Assembly (NCBI GenBank): GCA_020809705.1
Contig: CP085831.1
Coordinates: 5,022,001 to 5,086,000, forward strand
Reading direction: 5' to 3'
Length of the DNA stretch: 64,000 nt
From: Calonectria ilicicola
Lineage: Eukaryota; Ascomycota; Sordariomycetes; Hypocreales; Nectriaceae
Part shown: positions 10,227 to 23,775 of the stretch, piece after piece
How positions within the stretch are numbered: the first letter of the stretch is position 1
How the letters are laid out: each line of letters opens with the position of its first letter
Translations under genes and position numbers: made by a program
The notes under the pieces: model-generated
What the model was told of the DNA's origin: nothing
The model's database searches: none
What the model saw: the letters and a program-made list of their open reading frames with translations, nothing else

Positions 10227-11295
10227 TTAGGATACCGTGACCATTTCGACTACACCGAAGCCTGTCTTTTTCCCTTGGAACGTTCCCTCAAAAGTAATGA
10301 ACCCCTCATAAGCGGAGTCTACCAGGTTCTCGTGTCCGTACATCTCTTGGTCAGGTCGCACGGAGTCGATCCTGAGCGCATCGCCATTTTCAAACTTGAG
10401 ATCCCAACCAAGAGGGTAGGTAATGTTCGAGTTTGGCGATGTCCAAGTATTGTCAGTGTCAGCGTCCAGAGTAAAAGCCATGACGTGAACAGAATCACCA
10501 TCCCGGATAGTTGCGAATCGATGCAACTGGTCCGTTCCAGCAATTGCCCAGATACTGGCTTTGGCTGACGATTGATCGAAATGAAGTTCAAACCAGGTCC
10601 AGTTCTTAGGGACGCCATAAGAAATCTGACGATCGTACCATGTCAGAGAGTTATCTGGGTCGACTTCGATGATGGTATTGTCAAGCTTAATACTTCCACT
10701 TGTTCTGCCAGCAGGAATACCCCACTCGGTCGCATTAGCAGGCCAATCACCGAATCCGATGACGCCAGCTCCAGCATTCAAGACCGCTTTAGAACTGCTA
10801 TTCCATTCGAGTTCAAAAGAGAAAGACTTGTTGGGATGTGCGTATGTATACATGCTTGAAACTTGGTCGTCTGATGTGGACCCAAATCCGTACGATCCGA
10901 ACTCAATTTTCAAGGGGCCACGGTCAGATGGGTCACTTTTGCGAGAGCAATAATCGAGATCAACCCAGTAATCAAGGCTTTCCAAGTCCAAAACGGATGA
11001 TCGACAGACGATGCTGGGCATTTCAGTCGTAAGGATGTGGGATACGGCAAGGTATTGTCTCATATTGGTGCCCGTGATGAACGATGTCGACCAGTACGAT
11101 GTTGAGCCAACAGTTACATCGTATTGGCTTTCAGTGAAGTTGAACAGCGTGGGAAGGTAAGACTATCGGTAGAAATTAGTAGATGATGCTGGAAAAGGTG
11201 TATTGGTGTACATTTTTATAATCGGTGTCTTCAGGCTTGAAGACGTATGCGTTTGACGCACACAACCAGGTGAAAAGGGCTAGAAGTTTGGACAT
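10227..11295 (-). CDS. Secreted CrtC/AttH-like (kievitone hydratase family) protein
   Basis: Two exons, 11212-11295 and 10227-11162, are joined through a 49-bp intron with a CTACTAAT branch site, giving 339 aa. The N-terminus MSKLLALFTWLCASNAYVF is a signal peptide. The mature part shows the paired lipocalin-like/AttH fold pattern of the hydroxyneurosporene-synthase (CrtC) and kievitone-hydratase group: WVDLDYCSRKSD, WTWFELHFDQSSAKASIWAI, MAFTLDADTDNTW, and the C-terminal EGFITFEGTFQGKKTGFGVV-EMV signature. Several NxS/T sites support secretion. Family members hydrate double bonds of phytoalexins or carotenoids, and some relatives act as pericyclases in fungal natural product pathways. The substrate here is unknown and there is no adjacent pathway partner. 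Confidence 0.6.
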
Positions 11296-12273
11296 CTTGT
11301 GAGACTTGTAGTAAAAGAAAGAAGGGTTTAGTTTGTATGAATATCCCTGGAATGCTTGGAATCGAGAGTGAAGAATAACGATTTGACAGAAGGAATAAGG
11401 CTTTATATATGTCCATAGAGTCTTACTTATCATAGAGGTGGGAATGCTATTCAATGCGAATACCCGCTTACTAACAACTTCATCTACAAGCGAAGTGAGA
11501 TCATACGGGCGAACGGTTGTAGTGGAATCCCGAAGCATGAAACTTATGATGTAATGCTGGGGTATCGTCGGCACCTTTTACATTTTAATTTCTCCAAAAA
11601 TGCAGCTATTCCTTTAAAAGAGAATTATTTTGATCGATGTTCATGTGGTGACATTTGTCAAAGCAATTTAGTTAGTAGAGCCTACTGTTGGTAAAGTTAC
11701 TTTTTGAGTTTGGAGATTTGTTAGACTTTCCGAGATCCAGTGACCCACAAGGCTCGAGCATTTCGGATCCACCTTTTCTGACCCAAAAGCACAAGATTCC
11801 CAGTTCTTGTAAGAAAAAAAACCACTCTTGGTCTCGTCTTACTTTCATGCCCCATCCCAACACAGCCAACGAATATCACGGTCACACACCAGGTTGAATC
11901 TATTCACCTTCAACAATGAACGTAAATTGAGAACAGGTAGCTGCAGAAATATGGAGAGCAGTGAACTTTCCAGCGCAACTAACTTGATTATCGCGGTCGA
12001 TGTATCGATTCGTCAGTCAGAAAAACGGACCATGTCAGAGGCTACATCAACCAATCTTCATCGTTCCAATACATGGCAAATACTAACAAATATTGTACGA
12101 GGCCCCCATGAATCAACCAAATTTATTTTTGGGGGATGCGTTTCTCCTGCTATATTTTAAAACATTCTCTATTCCCATTGACCCCTCAATGAGCTGCTTC
12201 AATGGAACTGCTATGTTTAATCTCACCTATTCGCGTACACTGTAGAGATGACAGATTTAGTTTTATTTTTTGT
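11296..12273. other. Intergenic region, nothing identified
   Basis: Contains the promoter of the CrtC-like gene at its left side. Short frames on both strands (for example 11688-11897 and 11828-12160 on the plus strand) lack motifs and acceptable splice context. No repeat or RNA gene was recognised. Confidence 0.4.
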
Positions 12274-12860
12274 TTAAAAAAAATACCACTCGAGAAACCA
12301 GAGCATCAGCATTGCCCTCTTCGCTGAAAAGGTCTGAATCTTGGTTAAAATCTCTGGTGGCAATGATGCTAAATGCGGGATTTGGATCAATTCGGCATCG
12401 GAAGCTTCTGGAACAATAACCTCGTTTTTTTCAATAACTTTTTCGGCTGACCTTGGCCATGGTGTTTTCCAGGTAGCAAACATCCAGGTATTCTGGGCAC
12501 CTGTATTATCAGGAAATTCCTGTGAGAAGCACGTCAAGCAGCTTGCATGCACAACCACTACATCTGGCTTTTTAACGCAATCCGGGCATCGCAAAGAGTC
12601 ACAAAAAAGGAAGTTCTCGTATTTCCCAAAGCCGTTCACTCGGAACGATCCGATATGTTGGTATGTATATGCAAAATCTTGGCTTCCAAATATTGCATAA
12701 GAGTAAGGTATTAGTAACAATTTAGACAATAAAAATTGCCATATCGACTATACTTACATCCTATCAAGATTTCATGGCGGCGAAACCATCTATCACAGAG
12801 GGAGCATATCGTTTTAATAGATACATGTGGTAAGGGAGCCGTGTGATTGCCCTCGGACAT
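12274..12860 (-). CDS. Small Cys-rich F-box-like hypothetical protein
   Basis: Two exons, 12758-12860 and 12274-12677, give 168 aa in a continuous frame (intron 12678-12757, donor GTAAGTA). The N-terminal half contains CxxC pairs that could bind a metal (ICSLCDRWFRRHE, CDSLRCPDCVKKPD, ASCLTCFSQEF). The C-terminal part begins like an F-box (HLASLPPEILTKIQTFS) but stops soon afterwards (LMLWFLEWYFF). Related fungal proteins of this organisation are usually longer, so this copy may be truncated next to the transposon block. Function unknown; a role in ubiquitin ligase targeting is only suggested by the LPPEIL segment. Confidence 0.5.
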
Positions 12861-13215
12861 TGTCTCTTATCGGTCGTGTTTCGAGCTGAGGGGTGGGGAG
12901 TCTTGGCAGAGTTTTGGGTTGTGAAAGTCGAGCAACAGTTCCACTGGACTAACTAATCCACCGACTAAACCTAGGTTCAAGAGGTCCAGGGTTCGAACCC
13001 ACGTCCCCAACACAATATCCTGTACAGAATAAAGTGCACAGCATCGCGTGTCGCGTTCACGACTTGCTTCTATGGCCCATTTATTACCCTATACTAGGAC
13101 ATTGTTGAAAAATGCTTTTGCCTACAACACAACGCAAGGAGCGAAAAAGCAGTCTATTATCTGTCGAGTAAAGTCACTAGGAAACTAGAAAATTGCACAT
13201 AGGTAATTTGTGATA
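12861..13215. other. Intergenic region with a tRNA-like B-box remnant
   Basis: At 12990-13000 lies GGTTCGAACCC, a perfect-looking pol III B-box. Upstream at 12904-12918, TGGCAGAGTTTTGGG resembles an A-box. The flanking stems do not pair well as a T arm or acceptor arm, so this is at best a tRNA-derived relic. Otherwise there is no gene. Confidence 0.3.
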
Positions 13216-13232
13216 GTGGGCTGGTCTTAATT
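13216..13232 (+). repeat. 17-bp direct repeat, left copy
   Basis: GTGGGCTGGTCTTAATT occurs here and again at 27491-27507, bracketing the whole AT-rich stack. It is either a long target-site duplication of the outermost element or the remains of its terminal sequences. Confidence 0.6.
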
Positions 13233-13648
13233 GATTAGTATTGAATCTGCCCTTTGCTTCAAAGGGTGCCTGCTCTTGCAAGAAGGAAATAGTAGATAAT
13301 GCCATGAGGCTAATAGTAAGATATAGATAGTAAGACTTATACCTAGCCTTTAATAGTGATTAAGAGTACTCTAAAAGGGTTCTAAATTTACAGTTTTCTT
13401 AATACCTAATATAAAGAGATTTAAGCTAATAACTAAGCTTTTAAAATATATTATAAAAAACTTGAATAGATAATAAAATTAAACTTTATAAAAACTTTAA
13501 TAATAATAAAAAGGTAAATTTACTTATATAAAAAGAAGGAAAATTTCTTCCTTTCTTATTAACAATCACAAACTCCTTCTCAATCACTAAAAACTAATAA
13601 GATCTTAGTATAAAACAATAAGTACATCCCTTAACAAACCCTCAACCA
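13233..13648. repeat. Left part of outermost degraded repeat element
   Basis: An AT-rich, RIP-like sequence. Positions 13261-13386 match 45391-45517 over a shared framework (TGCAAGAAGGAAATA ... AGACTTATACC-AGCCTTTAA). Many C in the 45-kb copy are T here, so this is a member of a dispersed repeat family. The element is interrupted at 13653 by Gypsy-1 and resumes at about 27105. No coding capacity is visible. Confidence 0.55.
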
Positions 13649-13653
13649 GCAGC

Positions 13654-14044
13654 TGTTACGACCCATGTCATACCCAGGGCGGTCTAGGATGGCAGAACGC
13701 CACACCCTGTAAGAACCTAACTACCCTATAGTTACATATGACCAATTAAATAAGGAGTGATAAGGGTAATTGTTATAATAAGTATAAAAGATATTGTACT
13801 TAGTGTACTAAGTGTATTATATATATTAAAATAGGATAATAGTATATAGATAGATTAGATCTTATTATAAAGAATAGAATTAATTAATTTTTAATATAAT
13901 TTAATTATTTTAATTATAATTAATTATTATTTAATATAATATTTTTATTATTTTATTTTATTATAATATATTTAATTATTTTATTAATAATAAATCTTTT
14001 ATTTTAATTAATTTATTAAATTAAAAATTAATTAAATTATTATA
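13654..14044 (+). repeat. Gypsy-1 5' LTR
   Basis: 391 bp, the same length as the 3' LTR. The first ~100 bp keeps normal base composition (TGTTACGACCCATGTCATAC), while the inner part is almost only A and T. The matching start of the 3' LTR is converted instead (TATTATAATCTATATTATAC), so mutation differs between copies and spares the outer edge. Confidence 0.9.
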
Positions 14045-14301
14045 TATTAAAAGCTTTTATTTAATTAATTATTTATATTAATAATTAAATAATAATAATA
14101 TTTAGAAAAAATCTTACTACTATTACCCCTTCTAATAATACTAAATTAACTATAGAACTATAGTAGATTAAGAAGAAACTTATTAATACACAAATATAAC
14201 TTAAAGTAAAAAAAGCCAGAACCACTATAATTAAAGGAAATAAAAGTAAAGATATTGGTGAAATTCTAAGACCTCTGGTCCTAGAGCCCTTTCTAGAAAA
14301 G

Positions 14302-14516
14302 TGTAACGAACTGGATTCACAACTGGGATAAAGCATAAATAGGACCGCAATAGACCTCTATTCTTATTACTAAGACTTCAACTTAATGAATTATAGAACC
14401 ATTTGCTTGCACTTACTATATAATACTATTATATGTATCCTTACCCTATAGCATCTTATGCTAATATATATTTAATATATATGCTTAATTAGTTCTTTTA
14501 ATCTTATATTTTTATA
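14302..14516 (-). repeat. Gypsy-2 LTR (left)
   Basis: 215 bp. It aligns end to end with 19874-20088. The outermost ~60 bp is unmutated and the inner part converted to A/T. Confidence 0.85.
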
Positions 14517-16899
14517 ATTATTTTCTTTTTTTAAAGACTTATTTTTAAGTTTTAAGAGGATTTAGTAGAAATAGTATTATTTTTATATTTTATTATTTTA
14601 TTTTTTATATATTTTTTTAATTTATTTATAATATTTATATATTAAAGTTATTATATTTTTAAAATAAGTTTTAAATTCTTATATATTATACTTTATAAAT
14701 TATTTAATTTATTTAATTTAATATAATATTTTATTATTATTATCTTTATATATAATAATTTTTTTAATTTTTTATTTATTTTCTTCCTTAATTAATTTTA
14801 ATAAATAAATAATAATACTATCTTTAATACTTTCTTAAGATTTAAGTAAGAAGATTAAGAAAATATTATATATCTATTAATATTACTTAAGTAGGTATAC
14901 TTTATAAACCTATTATTCTATTTTTTTAATAATAATAATCTTAATAAACTTAGGTATAAGCTTCTTATACTTAAATCTAAAATTCCTTATAAATAAACTA
15001 ATAATCTATTCTTTTTTATACTTTATAATAATATATCTTTTATTATAGTACTTAGCTTATATTTTTATAGCTTTTTATTAATATTATTAAATTTAAGTAT
15101 ATATATAATTTAAAGCTTTAATATACTCTTATATACTCTATATATAAGTTTTTAAATACTCTAAAGTATACTTAATTATTCTAAAATAATAGCTATATAA
15201 TACTTATATTAATAATACTTTAATAATACTATACTAACTATTATTATAAATAAACTTACTCTTAGAAAGTTATATTATCTATTTTTTAAGATTTCTTCTA
15301 CAAATAACCTTAAGTATTTTTTAAGGTTTAATATATTTATTTAGTTTATTTATTAATTTAAGGATAGTAAGTAATAGATAATTATTTAATTATTATTTAT
15401 TCTTTTATTAATTCTTCTTAAAACTAATTTATAAATAATTTATTTTAATTATTTATAATATCTTTTAATATTTTATATTAATATTTTATATATTTATATA
15501 ATATTTATATTATTTAAATAATAATAAGTATTTTCTTTATAAATATAAATATAATAAACTTTATTATATAATAAATAATTATAAAAATAATATTATATTC
15601 TTCTTTATTATTATAGGTACTTTAAGATAATTTTATAATAAAATCTATATTAATTTCTTAAAAAAGATATACTAATAATAATAGAGATTATAGCTTCCTA
15701 TATAGTCTATAATATAAGATTTATATATCCTAATATATCTAATATCTTAAGATATAATTATATATATCCTTTATAATTCCTTTCTAGTAAAATTTTCTTT
15801 TAATAAGTTCAATTATCTTAATAACTCCTATATACCTTACTCTTAGATTATTATAATATTTATAAAATATTTTAATTCTTAATATATATTATACTAGAAT
15901 AACTAGCCTTCTTTTATAAAAAAATATACTATTTCTATTTAAATAATATATCTCTATATCTCTAATATCCTATTTAATCTTTTATATTTATTATTAATAG
16001 AAAAGATCTTTAATTTATAATCCTTAAATTAATTCTTTTAATTATATAAATAATTAAATAAGAAATATTATTTTACCTTTTATAAGCTCTTTTATAATAG
16101 AATATAAAATAAGTTATTCTAGATTAACTACCCTAACTCCTAATAGATCCTTATAGTTAAAGTATATAATCTCTTTTTATTAAGTGCTCTCCTTTATAAT
16201 AATATTATTAGCCTTTTATTATTATATAATTAAAGAGATTATAATTATATTCTATTAATCTAGTAATCTAATAGCCTACTTCTAATCTAAGGGTAAAGAA
16301 CCCTTACTTACTACCTAATATATAAATATATTATTTTTAAAATTAATATAAATAACTTATATATAAATATTAATAGTCTTGATTTTATTTTTTATATTAA
16401 TAATTATATATTATATATTTAATAATAATTTCTTTATTAATTAAAGCTTCTTTATAAATATAAAAAATATATTTTTATATATAATTTCCTTTTTATATAA
16501 TCTAATTATCTTAATAAATTATTTACTAAATTAAGCTTTTTTAATCTATATTTAAGATTAAAATTAAATAAAAATAATCTATAAATCTATTTTATAAGTC
16601 TTCCTTTAAGATTCTTTATTAAAATCTTAATAATACCTTTAAAGATAAAATAATCTATTAATATTACAAATTTCTCTAATAGCCCTAATAGATAGTAACT
16701 CTAGTACTTTAAGCTCTTAATAATTACAAGTAGCTCTTACTATCTAATTCCCTAATATTATTTAGCACTAGAGAGCTTCCTTAACTAATAGACTATTAGG
16801 TGTTATTAATCTTCTATAAGCTATAATAAGATCTTTAAAATAATCTTAGTAGATATATCTATCTTAATATAGGCTTTTAAGGTTAGATTTTAATATTAT

Positions 16900-17450
16900 A
16901 AGATAATTGCTAAATAGAAGGCTATTTTTAGTTTCTAGAATATATTTTTTTCAATCTTAATTTAAATAAAATCTCTAGTTTTATAATTATTTTTATTTTC
17001 TTTAAATAGCTTTATTAAAGGTTTTATTATTTTAAAGTATTTAAAAATAAATTTTTAGTAGAAGTTATAAAAGTTAAAGAATACTTATATATTTTTATAT
17101 AAGATTAATTTCTTCTATTTAATAATAAATTAGACTTATATAAAATTTATCTTAATATTTTTCTAAATAATTATATACTTTAAGAATTCTATCTTTTATT
17201 AATAAAAAATATATTTAAAAAGTTTAATATATAATTAAAAGTTATATAATTACTTAAAGATCTTCTTAATATCCTTAATATACTATTCTCTTATTTTAAA
17301 ATAAATAATAATATTATTTAAATATATAATATAATAAATATTTAAAAGTTCTATAAATATATAGTGAATATATACTTAGAAGGTAACTAAAGCATTAATT
17401 AATTTAAATAATATAATTATATATTTAAAGTAATTATATTAAATTTTAAA
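16900..17450 (-). pseudogene. Gypsy-2 reverse transcriptase remnant
   Basis: The minus-strand translation shows a decayed version of the Gypsy RT palm around 17340-17270, where a YLDD-type motif would lie (YIFK-stop-YYYLF). The following segment matches HVKDVEKVL...FLGYIIS with many stops. At about 17060-17000 the VFFNFYNFY-stop-KFIFKYFKII segment corresponds to the usual FLGFANFYRRFIKGFSKI. Broken at many positions by RIP-type stops. Confidence 0.65.
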
Positions 17451-19873
17451 AGTAATCTTCTATTTATTACTTTCTTTAATTTTAATATAATAATATATAT
17501 TATAAATATTAATCTTAGTAATCTATCTTACTTTTATTAATTTATTTAAAAGATTATTAATAAGTAAAAGTAAATATTAATTTTTAATAATAATTATATT
17601 AAAATCTTTATAATTTATATATAAATATATAATATTATCTTTCTTTAATATAAATAATATTAATATATTAATAATATTAATTAATAATTATATTCTACTA
17701 TTAATAATATTATTTATTATATATATTTATAATATATAATATTATTTAATATTTAATAAATATAATAAACTATATAAAAGCTCTTTATCTTCTATAATAT
17801 TAATAAAATACTCTATATTTTTAAAAAATAATAACTTTATTATCTTTATTTTATTAAATATATATTACTTTAATTATAATTTTAAAAATAATATATTAAT
17901 ATTATTATTATTAACTTTATCTTTTAAAATCTTAATTAATTCTTTTTTTAATAATTATATATTAATAATATAAAATATATAAGCTTTTTTATTATTTTTT
18001 ATTAATTCTTTTATAATATTCTTAGATTCTATAAGAGAAATAGGTTTATATACTTAATAATAATTATATATATTAATTATAATACCTTCTCTATCTATAG
18101 AATTATTTAAGAGAAGTAGATTATTAATATCTTTTAAATATTATATCTTAATAAATACTTTTTAAATCTTTTAAGGTATTCCTTAGTAATTAATTAAAAA
18201 TAAAATTAATTAATATACTTTATATAAAGCTAATGTAGTTCTATTATAGCTTTCTAATGTAGGCATAGCTATATCTAGGGCTAGTTTTAAATCTAATCTT
18301 TATATTAGTTATTAATTAATAAGATCTACTTATATATAAATGTCTATATCTACTTAAACTTCTTCTTTCTTATAAGTATTAAATATTAATACTTTTTTTA
18401 AATAATTTATTTTAAAGATAGAAGTTTCTTATATATAATAACTTTATATATTAAGCTTATACTTACTTATTTTCTAATAAATCTATTTTAATAAAATTAT
18501 TATTAATAATTTAAATTTTAATAACTTTAAAAAATATATTATTCTTTTATTATAATAAATAATAAAAAAAATATAATCTTTTTTATTATAAATATAATAA
18601 ATTAAAAATTAAATATAATTAAAATTAATAATCTTCTTTATATTATTAAAAATAATAAAAAAAATAAATTTAATATTATCTTTTAAAAAAATTAATTTAA
18701 ATATACCTTCTTAACTTCTACCTCTACCTTAGCCTCTACTTTAACCTTTATAATTACTAGAATATTACTTTTAAAAGTTTTTTTATTAATTAAGAAGTAA
18801 TCTTTTAATATTATTACTCTCTTATACTTTTTAATTATTTTAATAAAGATAGGTTTAAAATTATTTAGCTTTATTAGCTACTTTATAAAGCTTCTTAAGC
18901 TTTATTTTCTATTTTAATATTTTTATTTTTAATTTAGATTATAATTTAAAATAATATTAATAAGTTAAGATAATATTATTTTTTAAATTTTTAATATTTA
19001 ATATAATATATAGGGTTATTTATATAATAAAGTATTATTATAATATATAATCTTTTTTTACTTTAAAAATAATAATTTATTATAGAGCTAGTACTTATAT
19101 AGATCTAGGTTAATATATATCTTATATATAAAGATAAGAAAGTTTTCTTATAAAAAGTCTTAGCTAGTAAGCCCCTTAATATAATTATATTATTATATTT
19201 ATAAAAGGTATAAGAACTTAGTTATAGCCTACTTTATATACTATATAGTAGAACTATCTAGCTATAAGCTATTATTAGCTTTAATAATATAGATTTAATT
19301 ATTAATTTAAATACTTAATATATCTTTATTAAGCCTTTTATAATTATATAATAAAGATTTCTTATAGTCCTTTCTTAGACCTATATTAGGCTATACAGCT
19401 AACTAGTATAATATATTTATCTAGAATTATTACTATTAAATCTAAAGCTATTATTACTATATTTAGAATTATTTTTATTATTAAATTATTATAATTATAA
19501 AATCTTTTATAAATATTATAATTTTCTTTATATTATATAAGATTTATATTATAAATAATAATAATATCTACTTCTTAATATTCTCTAAATCTTAAGATTC
19601 TTACTTCTTTAATTTTATAATTAAAATATTCTTAAAGATTAAAATAAAAAATATATTTAAATTCTTTAAAACTTTACCTTTCTAAATAAACTTTTCTTAA
19701 AGTTCTTATTTATACTCTTAATTATATATAACTTATATTTATAACTCTTATTTATTATAATAAGTTCTTATTAACTTAGAAAGTAGTAGTATAATATTAA
19801 TCCTTTTTAAGCTTCTAATAACTCTATTTATTATATAATATATTAATTTTTTAAAAAAAAGAAATTAAAGAAT

Positions 19874-20088
19874 TATAATAAACTAGATTTATAATTAGAA
19901 TAAAGTATAAATAAGACCATAATAGACCTTTATTTTTATTATTAAGATTTCAACTTAATAAATTATAAAACCATTTGCCTATACTTACTATATAATATTA
20001 TTATACGCGTTCTTACCCTATAGTATCTTACGCTAGTACACATTCAGTATGTGTGCTTGATTGGTCCTCTTGGTCCCACATCTTTACA
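19874..20088 (-). repeat. Gypsy-2 LTR (right)
   Basis: 215 bp. It starts TATAATAAACTAG (the converted form of TGTAACGAACTGG). The last ~60 bp has normal composition, ending GTCCCACATCTTTACA. Confidence 0.85.
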
Positions 20089-23015
20089 AAAAGGCTGCTG
20101 ATATAATCCCCTTCCTTACCTAAATGAAGGAATACTTTCGTTTTTTCCTAATATAACTTATAATCTTTAAAGCCTAAGTACTATATATTAAAACCCTCCT
20201 TTAAGAGGATATAGGAGTATGGTTTGAATCTATTATAAGAGATTATTTAGAAAATAAGGATAATATTAATTAAAATAAAGAGATTTAAGAGATCTTTAAA
20301 AATTAGGAATATTTTAAAATTACTATTAAAGATAATTTTAGTATAATTAATATAAAATAATAAATTATAAACTAATTATATAAATTTAAATAAATAAAAT
20401 CCTATAATTAATATTTAATTAAATTTAAAAAAATTATAATATAAATAGCCTAAAATAATAATATATTAATAGAATTTTATTATAAAGATTTAAAAAGTAA
20501 AATTAAAAATAAAATTTATAAGAAAGATTAATTAAAAAAATTTTTAAAATATATTAAAAGTATTATTAAAATTAATAAAAGATAATTTAATTAATATAAA
20601 AAATATATTTAAAATAATAAAATCTTATATATTTTAAATAAAGGAAAAATTTAAAATAAGTAATAAAGTATTATATATAGGACTTATTTAAAACTAATAG
20701 AACTTAATATTATTTAAGATTATAATAAAAATAAGATTATTTACTTTAATTATAAAAAGAAAGAATATAAATCTTTTAAATATTACTTTTTAAAAATAGA
20801 AAACTAATTTAAATCTATACTAGAAGAATAGAAATAACTTAATATTATAAAAACTTAATAAACCCTAATATTAGAAGGAAAAGAGAATATTATAAAAAAG
20901 TTATTCTTATTATTATTAAGAAATATAAATTAATTATTATAATTAAGTAATATACAGAAGATTATAAATTATATAAAATAAAACTTACTTTATAATAAGA
21001 AATTAATAAAGCTATCTAAAAAGCATAATCAACCTAATAAGAAGGCTAGTCCTGCCTTCCCTATAAATAGCTAGAATAAGCCAAGAAGATAGAAATCCTT
21101 ATATCTATTCTAGATATATATACTAATAAAGCACTAATATAGTAGAATACTTATACTTATAATAAAAATAGAAATAGAAAATAAATAATTAATATTAAAA
21201 AAATAGCCTAATAAGTTAGGGAATCTTTATAAGATAGAGATAAAATCTTCTTACTTACATAAAATAAATAATAATTAGAAAACTATAACCTCTAATTTAT
21301 CTAATATAAAAAGAATAACCTTAAATTAAATATAATATATAAAAAATATAAGAATATTTTATAAATAAGTTATTATAATTATAATTATTTTTAATATATA
21401 AAGTAAAAATAATATATAATATACTTTTTTATTAAAATAAAAAATATAATTATTTATTATATTTATAAAAAATACTTTAATTAATATAAAGTAATAAAAA
21501 GAAATCTTTATTACTAATTTATTATATTAGAACTAAGTAAGCTTAAGTTTTTTAATTATAATAAGCTATTTTAAAATAAATATTAAGACCTTAAATATAA
21601 TATTTATATAATAAATAAAATAATAACCTAATATTAAATAAAATTAAAAAATAAGTAAAGTCTTTTATAAAAGAGTAGTAGAAGTAATTAAAATAATAAT
21701 CCTTAAAGTTATTAAAAGAACTCTTTAAAAAGCTTTATATTTTATAATTAAAAAGTAATCTTAATAATAATTAAAAATAGAAGTAAGAATTAAAAGGAAG
21801 TAATATAATATTATAGTAGATAATAAAGTTAAGTAGAATTATATAAATTCTTAAATAATTAATTAATTTTAGCTATTATAGATAATAAAAGTTAATTTAT
21901 ATAAAATTATTAATATAAAAGAAATCTTTTTAATTATAATAATAATATTATAAATAAAAAGATTAATTATTTAAAAGTCTTTATTAAAAAAAGAATTAAA
22001 GAATAATCTTTAATATTATTAATATTAGATAATATAATCTAATTTTAAAATATCTATAATTATACTAATATAATCTTAATATCTACTAATATACTAGCTA
22101 GATGTAAATATTTAAGAAGTATAATATAATTAATAATATTTTTATAAATTATAATAAAAGATTTTGAATTTCTAGCCTTAATTAAATAGAAAATATAAAT
22201 AAATAAGAATCTTTATTATTTAAAAGAATAAAATATAAATATAAGAATAATTAAAAAAGGTAATAATAATAGATTATTATATGCCTTAGAATATAATTCT
22301 AATAAATTAATAAAAGCCTTAAAGAAATAAAGGCTAAAGTAAAAATAGATAGATTATATAATATACTCTTATAATACTAAATCTATAAAAAGCTCTTTAT
22401 AGAAGAACTAGACACTAGATTATTTAAGTTTAGCTAATAAAATTATAAAATTATTTTTAAAAATAGATTTAATATCTAATTTTACTTTATTTATAATCTT
22501 AATTAAATTAAGCTTAATAGCTTAATAATATTATTATTAAAGATTATACTTTATTATTATTAATTAATAAAATAAAGGATTATCTTTATAAAACTAATAT
22601 CTTTATTATATTAGATTTTAAAGGAGTATATAATCTTATTTATATTAAAGAAGGATATAAATAGAAAACCGCTTTTTAAATAAAGTTTAGACTATTTGAA
22701 TATCTAGTTATACCTTTTAGATTTATAATATATTAATATTATTTTAATAAATAATAACCAATATATTATAAGAATACTTAAATATCTTTATTATTTATTA
22801 CTTAAATAATATTTTTATTTTCTTTAAAAATAAAAAAGAATATAAAGAATATATTTATAAGATCTTAAAAGCTCTCTAAGATACTAAACTCCTAATTAAA
22901 TTAAAAAAAGTAAATTCTATACTTAAGAAGTAGAATTTCTAGGATATATTATTAGCCCTAATAAAATTCATATAGACCTAAAGAAAGTTATTATAGTAAA
23001 AGACTAGAAGGAATC

Positions 23016-23155
23016 TGTAAAGATCCATACTTCCCATTACATCAATTAGCCTATCAGGCCAAAAGATAAATTAATAATCGCAATGCTTACAATTACAGAT
23101 ACAGATAACAACTATTAAATAAGATCTCGTACGCCTAGTTACACAGGTTATAATA
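23016..23155 (+). repeat. TRIM-like element 5' LTR
   Basis: 140 bp, the less mutated of the two copies (for example CATACTTCCCATTACATC against TATACTTTCTATTATATT in the other). Confidence 0.82.
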
Positions 23156-23329
23156 CAATATCTTCCCTTCAATGGGTATACCCTCAGGCCCTATTACCTC
23201 TCATTGGTTTACTATACTAATAAGGATAACCAAGCCTTATTATCTTGCACCATACATAGCTGTCTTACCCCAACTAGCCATAGCAAGGCCTAGTTTAAGC
23301 CGGCGTTGAATTTTTTGTTAAAGTGTGTG

Positions 23330-23729
23330 TGTTATGACCCAAACACCCAAAGGCGGTGACCACGGGCAGAACCCCAACCAATCATAACAAAACTACCCTG
23401 GACCCACATAACCAGCCAATAAGAGCAAAGTCGAACAACCCCCGTTCGACATCACCGAAGATCGCAACGAACATTGTCGAACCGACTCCGTTCGACCATT
23501 GCGATAACGGAACCTTAGATATAGTAGTATATAGACGGATCAGATCCTACTATAAGGAACGGAACTGATTAGCTTTCAATATAACTTGGTTACTTTAATT
23601 GCAATTGACTATTACCTAATGTAATACTTTTATTGTTTTATTTTACTATAACGCGCCTAATCATCCTGCCAATAATAAATCCTTCATTCTGATTGGTTTA
23701 TTAAGTTAGGAATTGACCAGATTGTTATA
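23330..23729 (+). mobile_element. Solo LTR of the Gypsy-1 family inside the TRIM-like element
   Basis: 400 bp, starting TGTTATGACCC and ending TTGTTATA (the converted form of GTTACA), flanked by GTGTG duplications (23325-23329 and 23730-23734). Its 3' third matches the Gypsy-1 LTR nearly base for base (CATCCTGCYAAYAATAAAYC, GATTGGTTYATYAAGTTAGG). The central part is GC-normal and diverged. Having a single LTR with its own duplication means an element inserted here and was then lost by LTR-LTR recombination. This is the youngest insertion of the stack. Confidence 0.85.
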
Positions 23730-23775
23730 GTGTGATCTTAGAATTAAACTTATGATCTATAGTATGCGATTATTG

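Larger units (their letters stand above)
14302..20088 (-). mobile_element. Gypsy-2: RIP-degraded Gypsy element nested in Gypsy-1, opposite orientation
   Basis: Two 215-bp LTRs (14302-14516 and 19874-20088) begin TGTAACGAACTGG and end CATCTTTACA at the unmutated outer edges. The target duplication AAAAG is present at 14297-14301 and 20089-20093. The coding strand is minus: reverse-complement translation near 17.0-17.4 kb gives recognisable but stop-riddled RT pieces. On the plus strand the interior is rich in T and C, the reverse of the flanking Gypsy-1 interior, which fits opposite orientation. Inserted close to the 5' end of Gypsy-1 and therefore younger than it. Confidence 0.88.

Noticed and set aside
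12893..13011. Possible tRNA gene with A-box and B-box like words
   Set aside because: The T-stem pairs at only three of five positions and no consistent acceptor or anticodon arm can be drawn; at most a tRNA-derived relic.
14085..14336. 83-codon minus-strand frame inside the AT-rich block
   Set aside because: It lies across the Gypsy-1 interior and the Gypsy-2 LTR edge, so it is a chance frame in RIP-degraded DNA.
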